Assembly (NCBI RefSeq): GCF_020091405.1
Contig: NZ_CP081903.1
Location: 4,030,501-4,094,500, forward strand
Reading direction: 5' to 3'
Source of the DNA: Bacteroides cellulosilyticus
GTDB taxonomy: Bacteria > Bacteroidota > Bacteroidia > Bacteroidales > Bacteroidaceae
Length of the DNA stretch: 64,000 nt
Part shown: positions 1-8,272 of the stretch, piece by piece
Layout: every line of letters begins with the position of its first letter
Numbering within the stretch: position 1 is the first letter of the stretch
Made by a program: the position numbers and the translations under genes
Notes under the pieces: generated by a model
The model's input: the letters and a program-made list of their open reading frames with translations, nothing else
What the model was told of the DNA's origin: nothing
The model's database searches: none

Positions 1-83
1 GCTGCGCTATGTCAGTCTTTAAACTACTAAACACTATCAAGCCGCAAGGACTTGTAGCTCGTAGCTTGTAGCTTGTAACTCTC

Positions 84-1295
84 TCACATCGGTCGATAAT
101 CTTTTGCCAATCCCCCTTCGCTGGTTTCTTTATAGAGTGAAGGCAGGTCGTTTCCGGTTTCTTTCATTACTTCTACAACCTTATCGAAAGATACACGGTG
201 CATTCCATCGGTGAATGAGGAATAAAGGTTGGCATCCAGTGCACGGGCGGCGGCGTATGCATTTCGTTCGATACAGGGAATCTGTACTAATCCGCATACC
301 GGGTCACAGGTCATTCCCAGATGATGCTCTAATCCCATTTCAGCTGCATATTCTATTTGAGCCGGACTGCCACCGAATAATTGATTGGCAGCGGCTGAGG
401 CCATAGCACAAGCTACACCCACTTCTCCCTGACATCCAACTTCCGCTCCCGAGATGGATGCGTTTGTCTTTACAATGTTTCCTACAAGACCGGCTGTGGC
501 AAGTGCGCGGAGGATGCGGATATCGCTGAAATCGCGGCTCTTTGCCAAATGATATAACACTGCCGGCATCACACCGCAGGAACCGCAGGTAGGTGCAGTA
601 ACTATGGTTCCGCCTGAAGCGTTCTCTTCACTTACGGCAAGGGCATAGGCAAATACCAGTCCGCGGGATTGCAGGGATTGTTTGTATCCGCTGGCGCGTA
701 TATAATAAGTAGAGGCTTTGCGACGCAGGTTCAATGGACCGGGCAATACACCTTCCTGTTCCAGTCCGCGGCGAACGGCTGCTTGCATGGTTTTCCAAAC
801 TTCTTGCAAGTAATCCCAGATATCTTCTTCCTCACATTCCTTGACGTATTCCCAATAACTTTTTCCGGTTTTTTCGCACCATTGCAGAATCTCAGTCATG
901 TGGTTCATAGAGTAGATATCAGGAGTGTTGACGGAAGATGCACCATCGTTTTCTTCGGCTAAAGCACCACCGCCCACGCTGAATACTGTCCATGAATCTG
1001 TTTCATTGCCTGTTGCATCTACAGAAACGAACTTCATCCCGTTGGGATGAAAAGGGAGGAATATTTTCGGTTCCCAGATGATTTCTACCGGAGCGGCGGG
1101 TTGCAGAGTGTCGGTAATGGCTATATTGGTCATATGCCCTTTACCGGTGGCGGCAAGACTACCGTATAAAGTAACTTTAAATGAGGAGGCTTCCGGATGT
1201 TTTTCCAGAAATAGCTCGGCAGCTTTGCGAGGGCCCATTGTATGGCTGCTTGATGGCCCTGTACCGATACGGTAGAGTTCTTTGATTGATTTCAT
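84..1295 (-). CDS. sdaA: L-serine ammonia-lyase, single-chain iron-sulfur type
   Basis: Cytosolic enzyme that deaminates L-serine to pyruvate and ammonia using a [4Fe-4S] cluster. The 403-residue protein joins the beta-type N-terminal domain (PSSSHTMGP at about 14-22) to the alpha-type catalytic domain (TAPTCGSCG at about 233-241, CDPVCG at about 330-335, a further Cys near 341). These cysteines are the likely cluster ligands. Length fits the fused single-chain family. The gene starts 10 bp after the mutS2 stop on the same strand, so the two are probably co-transcribed. It belongs to the chromosomal backbone and shows nothing odd. Confidence 0.95.
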   Translation of the reverse strand: MKSIKELYRIGTGPSSSHTMGPRKAAELFLEKHPEASSFKVTLYGSLAATGKGHMTNIAITDTLQPAAPVEIIWEPKIFLPFHPNGMKFVSVDATGNETDSWTVFSVGGGALAEENDGASSVNTPDIYSMNHMTEILQWCEKTGKSYWEYVKECEEEDIWDYLQEVWKTMQAAVRRGLEQEGVLPGPLNLRRKASTYYIRASGYKQSLQSRGLVFAYALAVSEENASGGTIVTAPTCGSCGVMPAVLYHLAKSRDFSDIRILRALATAGLVGNIVKTNASISGAEVGCQGEVGVACAMASAAANQLFGGSPAQIEYAAEMGLEHHLGMTCDPVCGLVQIPCIERNAYAAARALDANLYSSFTDGMHRVSFDKVVEVMKETGNDLPSLYKETSEGGLAKDYRPM

Positions 1296-1305
1296 ACTAT
1301 TTTAT

Positions 1306-3831
1306 TTATAGGTCAACAACTGTAATTCCTGCACCGCCGAATTGCACATGCTCATCGGCAAAGTGTCTGATACCGGGAACTGTTTGCAGGTACTGGCGGA
1401 TAAGTGTACGCAAAATGCCCGTGCCTGTTCCGTGAAGAATGCGTACGCGGGACATCCCAACGAGGATGGCATCGTCAATAAAGTAGGTCACTGCCTGCAA
1501 AGCTTCATCACCCCGCATACCGCGTACGTCGATGTCTTGTTTGAAGTTCAGTTTCTTTTCGTACATACTGTCCTGCGTCTGGTTGCTGACGAATGTGCTT
1601 TTGGTAGAACTGTCTACCTTTTGCGGAACAGTGTTTGTACGCTCCAGACGTTCCACTTTAATGGTAGACTTTATACTGCCGAATGCTATAACGGCATTTT
1701 TGCCATTTACTTCCAGAACTTCGCCTACTGAATTCTGTCCTTTTATCTTCACCATCGCTCCCGGTACAATGCTTGCCAGGCGCTCTGCTTCCTGTTTGGC
1801 TTTTTGCGCAGCCTGCTCCTGCGCTGATAATCCGTTATCAGTATCTTTTGTTTTCTTTTCTTTCTTACGATTCTGCTTTTCCTGCAATTTCTGCATTTTA
1901 CGGGCTATTTTCTCCTCCTGTTCTTTAGAGGCAAGAGCTTCCATCGATTGACGGAATTCCGTCAACTCCTGGCGTGCCTGGCGAGTCTTTTCTTTTTCAG
2001 CCTGTGCTTCCTTAATGGTACGGATGGTATTCTCAATTCGGGCATTGGCCTCTTGTACCAGTTGTTCTGCTTCTTCCTTGGCTTTTTTAATAATCTCCTT
2101 GCGAGATTTTTGTAAGTCCTCCATTTCTGCCTGATAACGGGCGATGGTGTCTTCCATATGTTTCTCGCGTTGGCGGATGGTCTGGCGTTTGCCTTCCCAA
2201 TATCGCTTGTCGCGTACAATGTCTTGCAGGTATTTATCAGCATTGATATATTCACTGCCGACAATTTCGGATGCGTCGGCAATAACATCTTCCGGAAGAC
2301 CGATCTTCCTGGCTATTTCTACGGCAAACGAACTTCCGGGATTACCGATCTGAAGTTGGAATAATGCCTGCATCAGGTGGCGGTCATATAGCATGGCTCC
2401 ATTTACTACCCCTTCATGGTCTTCGGCAAAGTGCTTCAGATTCTGGTAGTGTGTAGTAATAACACCGAAAGTTAACTTTTGGTTGAAACGTTTCAGTACG
2501 GCTTCGGCTATGGCACCACCGATTTGCGGTTCTGTTCCGCCGCCGAATTCATCGATCAGGATGAGGCTGCGTTCATTGCAGTTCTTCATCATTATCTTCA
2601 TATTGGTAAGATGAGAAGAATAGGTACTCAAATCATCTTCAATGGATTGCTCGTCACCGATGTCAATGAATATGCTGCTGAAAATACCCGCATGGCTGCG
2701 TTCATGCATGGGAATGAGCATACCACATTGTAGCATATACTGCAATAATCCTACTGTTTTAAGACAAACGGACTTACCACCGGCGTTTGGACCGGATATA
2801 ATCAATATGCGCTGTTTCTCGGTTAGTTCTATATCGAGGGGAACTACCTTCTTTCCATGTTTGGAGAGGGAGAGTTGCAGTAACGGATGGACTGCCATGG
2901 TCCAATCCAGTAAGCGCGTATTCTCAAGTGCGGGTTTTATACCGGATATTTGCAGGGCAAACAAGCTCTTGGCACGGATAAAGTCTATCTCGGCAAGGAA
3001 TTCGTAAGACTGCAATACCTCGGGAATAGAAGGACGCAGCAGATTGGAGAATTCCACCAGAATACGGATAATCTCTCTACGCTCATCTCCTTCCAGTTCA
3101 CGGATACGGTTGTTGGCTTCCACTACCTCGGCAGGTTCTATGAACACGGTTTTTCCACTTGCCGATTCATCATGCACGATACCTTTTATCTTCCGTTTCA
3201 ATCCCGGAGCAACCGGAATTACCAGACGTCCGTCACGCATAGTAGGAGTAACATCTTTGTCTACCACACCTTCGGATTGGGCGTTGCGCAGAATACCATT
3301 CAATGAACGGGAAATACTGTTCATGGTGTTTGTCAATTCCCGGCGGATACGTGCCAGTTCGGATGAAGCATTGTCTTTTATCTTTCCGTAAGGTGAAAGT
3401 ATATTATTTATCTTCTGGATCAATTGCGGGAATGCCAGGATATCTTTGGCGAGATTCCGAAGGCAAGGGTAGGGGGAATCTTCCTCCTCCATATCTTCTT
3501 TTTCCAGAAAGCGTACGATGTCCCGTATCGTTTCCAGCGAACGGCGTAAGTCGAAAAGTTCCTGTTCGTCCAGATACATTCCTTCCACGCGTATCCGTTT
3601 GAGGGATGGACGAACGTCGAAAAAATACTGTGCGGGGAAGTTGTCCTCTTCCTGTATGATGCGTACGAATTCAGTCACGAGGTTCAGGCGCTCCTCCACT
3701 TCCTCAAAGTGATCGGAGAATGCCATATCGGTAACTCGTTCGGCGCCTAACGTACTAAGGCATTTTTCACTTAGTAACTGGCGTATTTGGTCGAAACCTA
3801 TTTTATATTCAAAGTTCTGCGGGTATATCAT
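1306..3831 (-). CDS. mutS2: Endonuclease MutS2 / Smr-domain ATPase
   Basis: MutS-family ATPase without the mismatch-recognition domain; relatives suppress recombination or rescue collided ribosomes. An N-terminal core is followed by a Walker A motif (GPNAGGKS near residues 347-354), a long charged coiled coil (about 520-640) and a C-terminal Smr nuclease domain with the VRGMRG and HGTGTG motifs. I chose the ATG at 3831 (MIYPQNF) over a TTG at 3846, because a good -7 box (TACTTTTG, minus strand, 3836-3843) lies directly in front. This implies a very short leader or a leaderless message. sdaA follows 10 bp downstream. Confidence 0.95.
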   Translation of the reverse strand: MIYPQNFEYKIGFDQIRQLLSEKCLSTLGAERVTDMAFSDHFEEVEERLNLVTEFVRIIQEEDNFPAQYFFDVRPSLKRIRVEGMYLDEQELFDLRRSLETIRDIVRFLEKEDMEEEDSPYPCLRNLAKDILAFPQLIQKINNILSPYGKIKDNASSELARIRRELTNTMNSISRSLNGILRNAQSEGVVDKDVTPTMRDGRLVIPVAPGLKRKIKGIVHDESASGKTVFIEPAEVVEANNRIRELEGDERREIIRILVEFSNLLRPSIPEVLQSYEFLAEIDFIRAKSLFALQISGIKPALENTRLLDWTMAVHPLLQLSLSKHGKKVVPLDIELTEKQRILIISGPNAGGKSVCLKTVGLLQYMLQCGMLIPMHERSHAGIFSSIFIDIGDEQSIEDDLSTYSSHLTNMKIMMKNCNERSLILIDEFGGGTEPQIGGAIAEAVLKRFNQKLTFGVITTHYQNLKHFAEDHEGVVNGAMLYDRHLMQALFQLQIGNPGSSFAVEIARKIGLPEDVIADASEIVGSEYINADKYLQDIVRDKRYWEGKRQTIRQREKHMEDTIARYQAEMEDLQKSRKEIIKKAKEEAEQLVQEANARIENTIRTIKEAQAEKEKTRQARQELTEFRQSMEALASKEQEEKIARKMQKLQEKQNRKKEKKTKDTDNGLSAQEQAAQKAKQEAERLASIVPGAMVKIKGQNSVGEVLEVNGKNAVIAFGSIKSTIKVERLERTNTVPQKVDSSTKSTFVSNQTQDSMYEKKLNFKQDIDVRGMRGDEALQAVTYFIDDAILVGMSRVRILHGTGTGILRTLIRQYLQTVPGIRHFADEHVQFGGAGITVVDL

Positions 3832-3873
3832 GTTGCAAAAGTACAATTTATTCGTGAAAAAAATAGCAGGAAG

Positions 3874-3904
3874 TTTGTAGATTTAAAAATGATTTGTACC
3901 TTTG
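3874..3904 (+). promoter_or_regulatory. Bacteroides-type promoter for tRNA-Ser(UGA)
   Basis: TTTG at 3874-3877 and TACCTTTG at 3897-3904, 19 bp apart, match the Bacteroides primary sigma factor consensus (TTTG, then TAnnTTTG). The tRNA begins 40 bp after the -7 box. Confidence 0.8.
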
Positions 3905-3944
3905 CACCGCTTTAAGAGAAAAGCACTTCTTGAAAGAGGAGTTT

Positions 3945-4029
3945 GGAGAGGTGGCAGAGTGGTCGATTGCGGCGGTCTTGAAAACCGTTGTACTGCGAGG
4001 TACCCGGGGTTCGAATCCCTGTCTCTCCG
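3945..4029 (+). tRNA. tRNA-Ser (anticodon UGA)
   Basis: 85 nt without encoded CCA. The acceptor arms GGAGAGG and TCTCTCC pair, with discriminator G at 4029. The anticodon loop CTTGAAA gives UGA, there is a long variable arm as expected for serine, and the T-arm contains GGTTCGAAT. Its 3' end is the integration site of the ICE to its right, which restores the tRNA sequence. Confidence 0.96.
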
Positions 4030-4030
4030 C
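4017..4030 (+). other. attL core of the 36-kb ICE
   Basis: CCCTGTCTCTCCGC inside the tRNA-Ser 3' end recurs exactly at 40114-40127. GGGTTC four bases before it is also shared. The bases after the core differ (AGAA here, TAAA at the right end), which sets the edge of the exchange region. Confidence 0.85.
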
Positions 4031-4040
4031 AGAACCTACT

Positions 4041-4069
4041 GGACAAAAGAGGACAGTAAGAGGACAAAA
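4041..4069 (+). repeat. GGACA direct repeats beside attL
   Basis: GGACAAAA at 4041, GGACAG at 4051 and GGACAAAA at 4062, about one helical turn apart. Related single sites follow at 4185 (GGACAAAA) and, inverted, at 4204 and 4235 (TTGTCC). Similar clusters occur near attR (39991-40019), upstream of traA and upstream of the DUF3945 gene. Arm-type integrase or excisionase sites are a reasonable guess. Confidence 0.55.
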
Positions 4070-4101
4070 ACCTACAAATCAGCGATTTGTAGGTTTTTTT
4101 A
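4070..4101 (+). terminator. Terminator after tRNA-Ser(UGA)
   Basis: ACCTACAAATC and GATTTGTAGGT pair perfectly (11 bp) around a 3-nt loop and are followed by a T run. The hairpin lies inside the ICE left end, so the element supplies a new terminator to the tRNA gene. Confidence 0.85.
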
Positions 4102-4154
4102 TTGCCTATAAGTCTTGTTTCCAAGACAACAAAAGGACTATAAAAGACATAGTT

Positions 4155-4177
4155 TCGTTACTAAATCGTTACCTATT
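4155..4177 (+). repeat. Left copy of a TCGTTAC pair shared with the right end
   Basis: TCGTTACT (4155) and TCGTTACCTATT (4166) recur in the same order and direction, with the same 3-bp gap, at 40033-40055. Conservation at both ends in otherwise different sequence points to binding sites for the recombination machinery. Confidence 0.55.
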
Positions 4178-4253
4178 CCCTACCGGACAAAAACGGTAAC
4201 GATTTGTCCCGAAATGACCGCAGAAAGTCTGAATTTGTCCACCGTCTATCTAT

Positions 4254-4300
4254 CTCACATTTAACAAGTTATTAGTAGTTTTGCAACTTAAAAATGTGAG
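4254..4300 (+). promoter_or_regulatory. Integrase promoter inside a dyad
   Basis: CTCACATTT (4254-4262) and AAATGTGAG (4292-4300) form a 9-bp inverted repeat around a -7 box TAGTTTTG (4276-4283). The integrase ATG starts 4 bp after the right arm. The layout suggests an operator or a leader hairpin controlling int. No clear -33 box is visible. Confidence 0.5.
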
Positions 4301-4303
4301 GTT

Positions 4304-5530
4304 ATGAAGAGTACATTTAAAGTCCTTTTCTATTTAAAGAAAGGCTCTGAAAAAAAGAACGGTGAAGTTATGATTATGGCAAGAATTACCATTGACGGTA
4401 AATTATGCCAGTTCAGTACAAAGCAAAGTATTCATCCCGATAGCTGGAATATAACAGCGGGAAAAGCCAAAGGCAAAGATGCAGGCAGGATTAACGCCTT
4501 ATTAGAAGATATAAAGGCATCTTTGAATAATATCTACCACGAACAACAACGGCGTGATAATTACGTTACTGCCGAAAAGGTGAAGAATGAATTTTTGGGG
4601 CATAGTGAGAAACATGAAACTATCCTTAACCTTTTCAAAAAGCACAATGACGATGTTAAGCAGTTGGTCGGCATATCTAAAACGATTGCCACCTACCGCA
4701 AATATGAAGTAACCCGCCGCCATCTTGCCGAGTTCATCCAAAGCAAATATAACCTATCGGATATTTCCATAAAGGAAATAAGCCCTATGCTTATAACAGA
4801 TTTCGAGTTGTATTTACGCACTGCCTGTAAATGCGGCTACAACACGACTGCCAAATTCATGCAGTTTTTCAAACGTATCATTATTATAGCCCGAAATAAC
4901 GGCATATTGGTAGGCGACCCATTCGCCAGCTATAAAATACGTTTGGAAAAAGTCGATAGAGGTTATTTGTCAGAGGACGAAATAAAAATCATTCTGAAAA
5001 AGAAGATGGTTTCCGAGCGATTGGAGCAGGTGCGTGATGTTTTTATCTTTTCCTGTTTCACAGGTTTGGCATACATTGATGTTTCCAACTTGAAACAAGA
5101 CAATATCCGCAAATCCTTTGACGGTAAACTATGGATAATTACCAAACGGCAAAAGACCAACACAGACGTAAATGTTCCTTTGCTGGACATTCCCAAAATG
5201 ATATTGAAGAAGTATAAAGACAAGCTGCCTGATGGTAAGATACTTCCTATAATCAGCAACCAAAAACTTAACGCCTATTTGAAAGAAATAGCGGACGTTT
5301 GCGGGATAAAAAAGAACTTGACTTTTCACCTTGCAAGGCATACTTTCGCAACGACAACTACGCTTGCAAAGGGTGTACCCATCGAAACCGTTTCTAAAAT
5401 GCTGGGACATACCAACATAGAAACAACACAGATATACGCCCGCATTACCAATAGCAAAATAGGTAACGATATGCAGGGACTTGACAAGAAATTTGTCGGT
5501 ATTGAGAAGATTTATAAAGAAGCCTTGTAA
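4304..5530 (+). CDS. int: Tyrosine recombinase (ICE integrase)
   Basis: Site-specific recombinase that integrates and excises the ICE at tRNA-Ser. The 408 residues hold an N-terminal arm-binding region, a core-binding domain (about 105-200) and the catalytic domain. Visible catalytic residues are H342 and R345 (HLAR), H369 (LGHTN) and nucleophile Y378. In box I the usual Arg is replaced by Ala (FTGLAYID, A256). IntDOT-type integrases of Bacteroides are known to lack this Arg as well, so the enzyme may still be active. It reads away from the tRNA next to attL, the usual place for an ICE integrase. It is clearly related to the second integrase at 54100-55290. Confidence 0.93.
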   Translation: MKSTFKVLFYLKKGSEKKNGEVMIMARITIDGKLCQFSTKQSIHPDSWNITAGKAKGKDAGRINALLEDIKASLNNIYHEQQRRDNYVTAEKVKNEFLGHSEKHETILNLFKKHNDDVKQLVGISKTIATYRKYEVTRRHLAEFIQSKYNLSDISIKEISPMLITDFELYLRTACKCGYNTTAKFMQFFKRIIIIARNNGILVGDPFASYKIRLEKVDRGYLSEDEIKIILKKKMVSERLEQVRDVFIFSCFTGLAYIDVSNLKQDNIRKSFDGKLWIITKRQKTNTDVNVPLLDIPKMILKKYKDKLPDGKILPIISNQKLNAYLKEIADVCGIKKNLTFHLARHTFATTTTLAKGVPIETVSKMLGHTNIETTQIYARITNSKIGNDMQGLDKKFVGIEKIYKEAL

Positions 5531-5541
5531 ACATCCTAATA

Positions 5542-5569
5542 AGAACTTGCTGCAAAAGCGGCAGGTTCT
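5542..5569 (+). terminator. Hairpin after int
   Basis: AGAACTTGCTGC pairs with GCGGCAGGTTCT (12 bp with two G-U pairs) around AAAA, 11 bp after the int stop. There is no long T run, so terminator strength is uncertain. Confidence 0.5.
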
Positions 5570-5640
5570 CTATCCTTATATAACTCCATCCGGACAGTTT
5601 GAAAATACAGAAACCATGTTTAATTTAAAATTATAGAATT

Positions 5641-6147
5641 ATGGACTTACAAATCATCCAAAACAAGATTTTTGAAATCAGGGGTTGCCGTGTAATGCTT
5701 GATTTTCATTTGGCAGAACTCTATGGTGTGCAGACTAAAGTTTTGAAACAAGCCGTGAAACGTAATGAAAAACGCTTCCCATCGGATTTCCGTTTTACCA
5801 TGACGAAAGAGGAATGGCACGAACTGGTCACAAATTGTGACCAGTTGCCGGAGAGCCTGAAACACAGTTATGTACTTCCCGATTGTTTTACCGAGCAGGG
5901 GGTTGCCATGCTTAGTAGTGTATTACGCAGTCAGACCGCCATAGATGTGAATATCTCTATCATGCGTGCGTTTGTCCTCATGCGCCAAATGTCAATCGGT
6001 TACGAGGAACTTCTTAAACGCATCGAAGAACTGGAACAGAGTACGGATGCACAATTCAGCGAGGTGTACCAAGCATTGACCCAGTTATTAAGCAAACCCG
6101 AACCGAAGCCACGCAAACCGATAGGATATAGAACCTATGATGAATAA
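5641..6147 (+). CDS. ORF6N-domain protein
   Basis: 168 residues. The N-terminal two thirds (about 5-115) match the ORF6N DNA-binding domain found in phage and mobile-element proteins: an RGCRVMLDFHLAELYGV start, FRFTMTKEEW, and TEQGVAMLSSVLRS. A short coiled-coil segment (about 120-150) and a basic, proline-rich tail follow. Such proteins are thought to be element-encoded regulators or antirepressors. It lies just behind int and is probably expressed separately. The exact role is unknown. Confidence 0.8.
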   Translation: MDLQIIQNKIFEIRGCRVMLDFHLAELYGVQTKVLKQAVKRNEKRFPSDFRFTMTKEEWHELVTNCDQLPESLKHSYVLPDCFTEQGVAMLSSVLRSQTAIDVNISIMRAFVLMRQMSIGYEELLKRIEELEQSTDAQFSEVYQALTQLLSKPEPKPRKPIGYRTYDE

Positions 6148-6246
6148 CTGTTTAAGGTATTCGGTTGTCTAAGGGGTGTCACCAGTGATACCCCTTTTTC
6201 AGTTCCCTAAAGTAATGTATCTCAATCACAAATTTTAGCAAAGTTA

Positions 6247-6359
6247 CAGCCCGGTGGGGACAAGTACCAAATCCGAGCCGTTCCGGTTTTCTAAAAAATC
6301 TCCACACCTGCGGGTCGTATTTTTTGAAAAGATATGGTTGAAGTCCCCGCCAAACTGTG
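6247..6359 (+). promoter_or_regulatory. Folded intergenic element, copy 1 (before radC-like gene)
   Basis: Long-range stem: ACAG (6247-6250) with CTGT (6356-6359), a 3x3 internal loop, then GGTGGGGAC (6254-6262) with GTCCCCGCC (6344-6352). Inside, TTTTC (6288-6292) pairs with GAAAA (6327-6331) around a 27-nt core (6297-6323). That core is 25/27 identical to 7008-7034 in copy 2, while the stems differ in sequence but keep their pairing. It sits directly before the radC-like gene. It may act as RNA or as a single-strand DNA promoter; which is not known. Confidence 0.6.
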
Positions 6360-6405
6360 GGTGTCCGGCAAAATTTCTTATTGTTTAATTTAAAATTCAA
6401 GCGTT

Positions 6406-6858
6406 ATGAAAACAACAGAATTTACCATGCCGGAAATCACTATCTCTTATAAAGACAATGTAAAAGCATCCGAAAGAATAAAAATACTCTCTTCTGAAAC
6501 TTCTTATTCTTACTTAAAACCTTTCTATTCTGAATGTATGGAACACCACGAAGAAAGTTATGTAATGTTCCTCAATCGGGCAAATAAGGCTTTAGGTGTT
6601 TCCTTTATCTCTAAAGGTGGTATGGCTGAAACAGTAATGGATGTGAAAATTATCCTGCAAACTGCCTTAAAAGTCCATGCTTCGGGCATAATCCTCTCAC
6701 ATAACCACCCATCGGGCAATCTACGTCCGAGCGAACCGGACAAGCAAATCACCTCAAAAATTAAAGAAGCCTGCAAGGTCTTGGATTTACACCTGTTAGA
6801 CCATATCATCCTGACAGAAGAAAGCTATTACAGTTTTGCAGACGAGGGGCTTTTATAA
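6406..6858 (+). CDS. radC: RadC-like JAB-domain protein
   Basis: 150 residues, made of the MPN/JAB metalloprotease-like domain of the RadC family without the N-terminal helix-hairpin-helix region. The metal-binding signature is plain: SHNHPSGN at about 103-110, then PSEPD, with an acidic residue further upstream. These short RadC proteins are common on ICEs and plasmids; despite the name, a DNA-repair role is not established. The gene is preceded by a folded element that is repeated upstream of ardA. Confidence 0.88.
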   Translation: MKTTEFTMPEITISYKDNVKASERIKILSSETSYSYLKPFYSECMEHHEESYVMFLNRANKALGVSFISKGGMAETVMDVKIILQTALKVHASGIILSHNHPSGNLRPSEPDKQITSKIKEACKVLDLHLLDHIILTEESYYSFADEGLL

Positions 6859-6954
6859 GCCCTTTTTTTACTCTCTCATTACCCAATACAAAAAGCCTGA
6901 TGGCTTTTGTTTCTATCCTTTTAAACAAGAGAAAAATTTTCCCTAAAACTGATT

Positions 6955-7089
6955 GGAACATTGTCAAAGGTATATCCGTGCCTGTTACTGTTCAAATTAT
7001 TTTTTAGAAATCTCCACACCTACGGGTAGTATTTCATAAATAATAATTTGCCCTGTACCAGTCCCGAACCTTTGAAAAGACAATGTTCC
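6955..7089 (+). promoter_or_regulatory. Folded intergenic element, copy 2 (before ardA)
   Basis: Outer stem GGAACATTGTC (6955-6965) pairs perfectly with GACAATGTTCC (7079-7089) and continues as AAAGG (6966-6970) with CCTTT (7069-7073) across a right-hand GAAAA bulge. Inner stem CAAATTATT (6993-7001) pairs with AATAATTTG (7042-7050) around the conserved core 7008-7034. Layout matches copy 1 at 6247-6359, with different stem sequences. It ends 67 bp before the ardA start. Confidence 0.6.
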
Positions 7090-7156
7090 CATTCAGTTAA
7101 AGGAAAAATTTATGTGGTGGGCGACAAGCGATGTAAACGATTAAAATTCAAAAGTC

Positions 7157-7690
7157 ATGGAAGCAGTAACATTATCAGAAGCAAGAGTTTATGTAGGTAC
7201 TTACAACAAGTATAACAGTGGTTCACTTTTCGGCAAGTGGTTAGACCTTTCCGATTATTCGGACAAGGACGAATTTATGGAAGCGTGCCGGGAACTGCAC
7301 AAGGACGACCAAGACCCGGAATTTATGTTTCAGGATTACGAGAATATCCCGGAAGCCCTGATTTCCGAAAGTTGGCTATCAGACAAGTTTTTTGAGCTTC
7401 GGGATGCCATCGAAAAACTAAGCGAAACCGAGCAGGAAGCGTTTTTCGTGTGGTGCGACCACCACAACAGCGATATAAGCGAAGAAGATGCGGACGACCT
7501 TATTTCTTCTTTTGAGGACGAATATCAGGGAGAATATGAAGATGAAGAAGATTATGCCTATGAATATGTGGAACAATGTTACGACCTACCGGAGTTCGCA
7601 AAAACCTACTTTGATTATTCGGCTTTTGCCCGTGACCTGTTTATGACTGATTACTGGATGGATAACGGTTTTGTTTTCCGTTGCGCCTGA
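7157..7690 (+). CDS. ardA: Antirestriction protein ArdA
   Basis: Acidic DNA-mimic protein that blocks type I restriction-modification enzymes during entry into a new host. The 177 residues show the ArdA pattern: EARVYVGTYNKYNSGSLFGKW at the start, then very acidic stretches (for example 115-135, rich in Glu and Asp) and a C-terminal aromatic region (DYSAFARDLFMTDYWMD). Length fits the family. It follows a folded intergenic element. Together with the RadC-like and DUF3873 genes it forms the usual establishment block of such ICEs. Confidence 0.93.
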   Translation: MEAVTLSEARVYVGTYNKYNSGSLFGKWLDLSDYSDKDEFMEACRELHKDDQDPEFMFQDYENIPEALISESWLSDKFFELRDAIEKLSETEQEAFFVWCDHHNSDISEEDADDLISSFEDEYQGEYEDEEDYAYEYVEQCYDLPEFAKTYFDYSAFARDLFMTDYWMDNGFVFRCA

Positions 7691-7733
7691 TTACTAACCG
7701 GGTGGAGTAATCCACCCACAACACACCAAGACA

Positions 7734-7946
7734 ATGAAAGTATATAATAAGATAACGACTTTTTTACGATGGTTTATACTTGCTTTTATCATCTATCAGG
7801 CAGCCACCAGCACCGCCGGAATGTGGATAGTCCTAATCATAGGCTTTTTTATTATCCGGTTCGTTCTCCGGTTGTTTATCTCTGCCGTTTACCTGTTCTG
7901 TATGGCTTTTATTTTCATTGTCCTGCTTTCACTTTTGATTATCTGA
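7734..7946 (+). CDS. Small membrane protein, unknown
   Basis: 70 residues, almost wholly hydrophobic after a short N-terminus (KVYNKITTFLRWF), with two or three likely membrane segments (about 13-30, 32-52, 53-68). It lies 43 bp after ardA and 24 bp before the next small gene on the same strand. No family is recognised. The conserved position suggests it is real, but function is unknown. Confidence 0.55.
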   Translation: MKVYNKITTFLRWFILAFIIYQAATSTAGMWIVLIIGFFIIRFVLRLFISAVYLFCMAFIFIVLLSLLII

Positions 7947-7970
7947 TAACTCATTTTAAATTATAACAAT

Positions 7971-8171
7971 ATGGAAACTTTAAACAAAAACGGGGTAAGC
8001 ATTACCCAAACGCCGGGAGAGGAAAAATATGTAAAATGCTGTTTAGGCGCATTTAGGGGTCAAATCTATTATCAATATGATTACCGCCATACAGACGGCG
8101 AACTGTTCAGCACCCTTGCCAAAACACTTGACAAGTGCCGCAAACGGCGGGATGAATGGTTGAAAATTTAA
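7971..8171 (+). CDS. DUF3873-like small protein
   Basis: 66 residues, soluble, with a mixed composition and two Cys (KCCLG near 22-26). It resembles the short DUF3873 proteins that accompany ardA on Bacteroides conjugative elements. No catalytic motif is visible. It is the last gene of the rightward block and is followed by the convergent large cargo gene. Confidence 0.65.
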   Translation: METLNKNGVSITQTPGEEKYVKCCLGAFRGQIYYQYDYRHTDGELFSTLAKTLDKCRKRRDEWLKI

Positions 8172-8272
8172 AAGTAAAAAAAATAATCCAGCTGGAAATA
8201 TCCAGCCAGATTACCTACTACTTCTTAAACCTAAACGGGAAAGAGAGCGGTAAAAAAACGACACCTTTAATT

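Larger units (their letters stand above)
3901..4034 (+). repeat. 134-bp exact duplicate block, copy 1
   Basis: Identical to 53637-53770. The block covers the last four bases of the -7 box, the 40-bp leader, all of tRNA-Ser(UGA) and five bases after it (CAGAA). Sequence diverges at once on both sides, although the second copy keeps its own matching promoter upstream. Confidence 0.95.
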
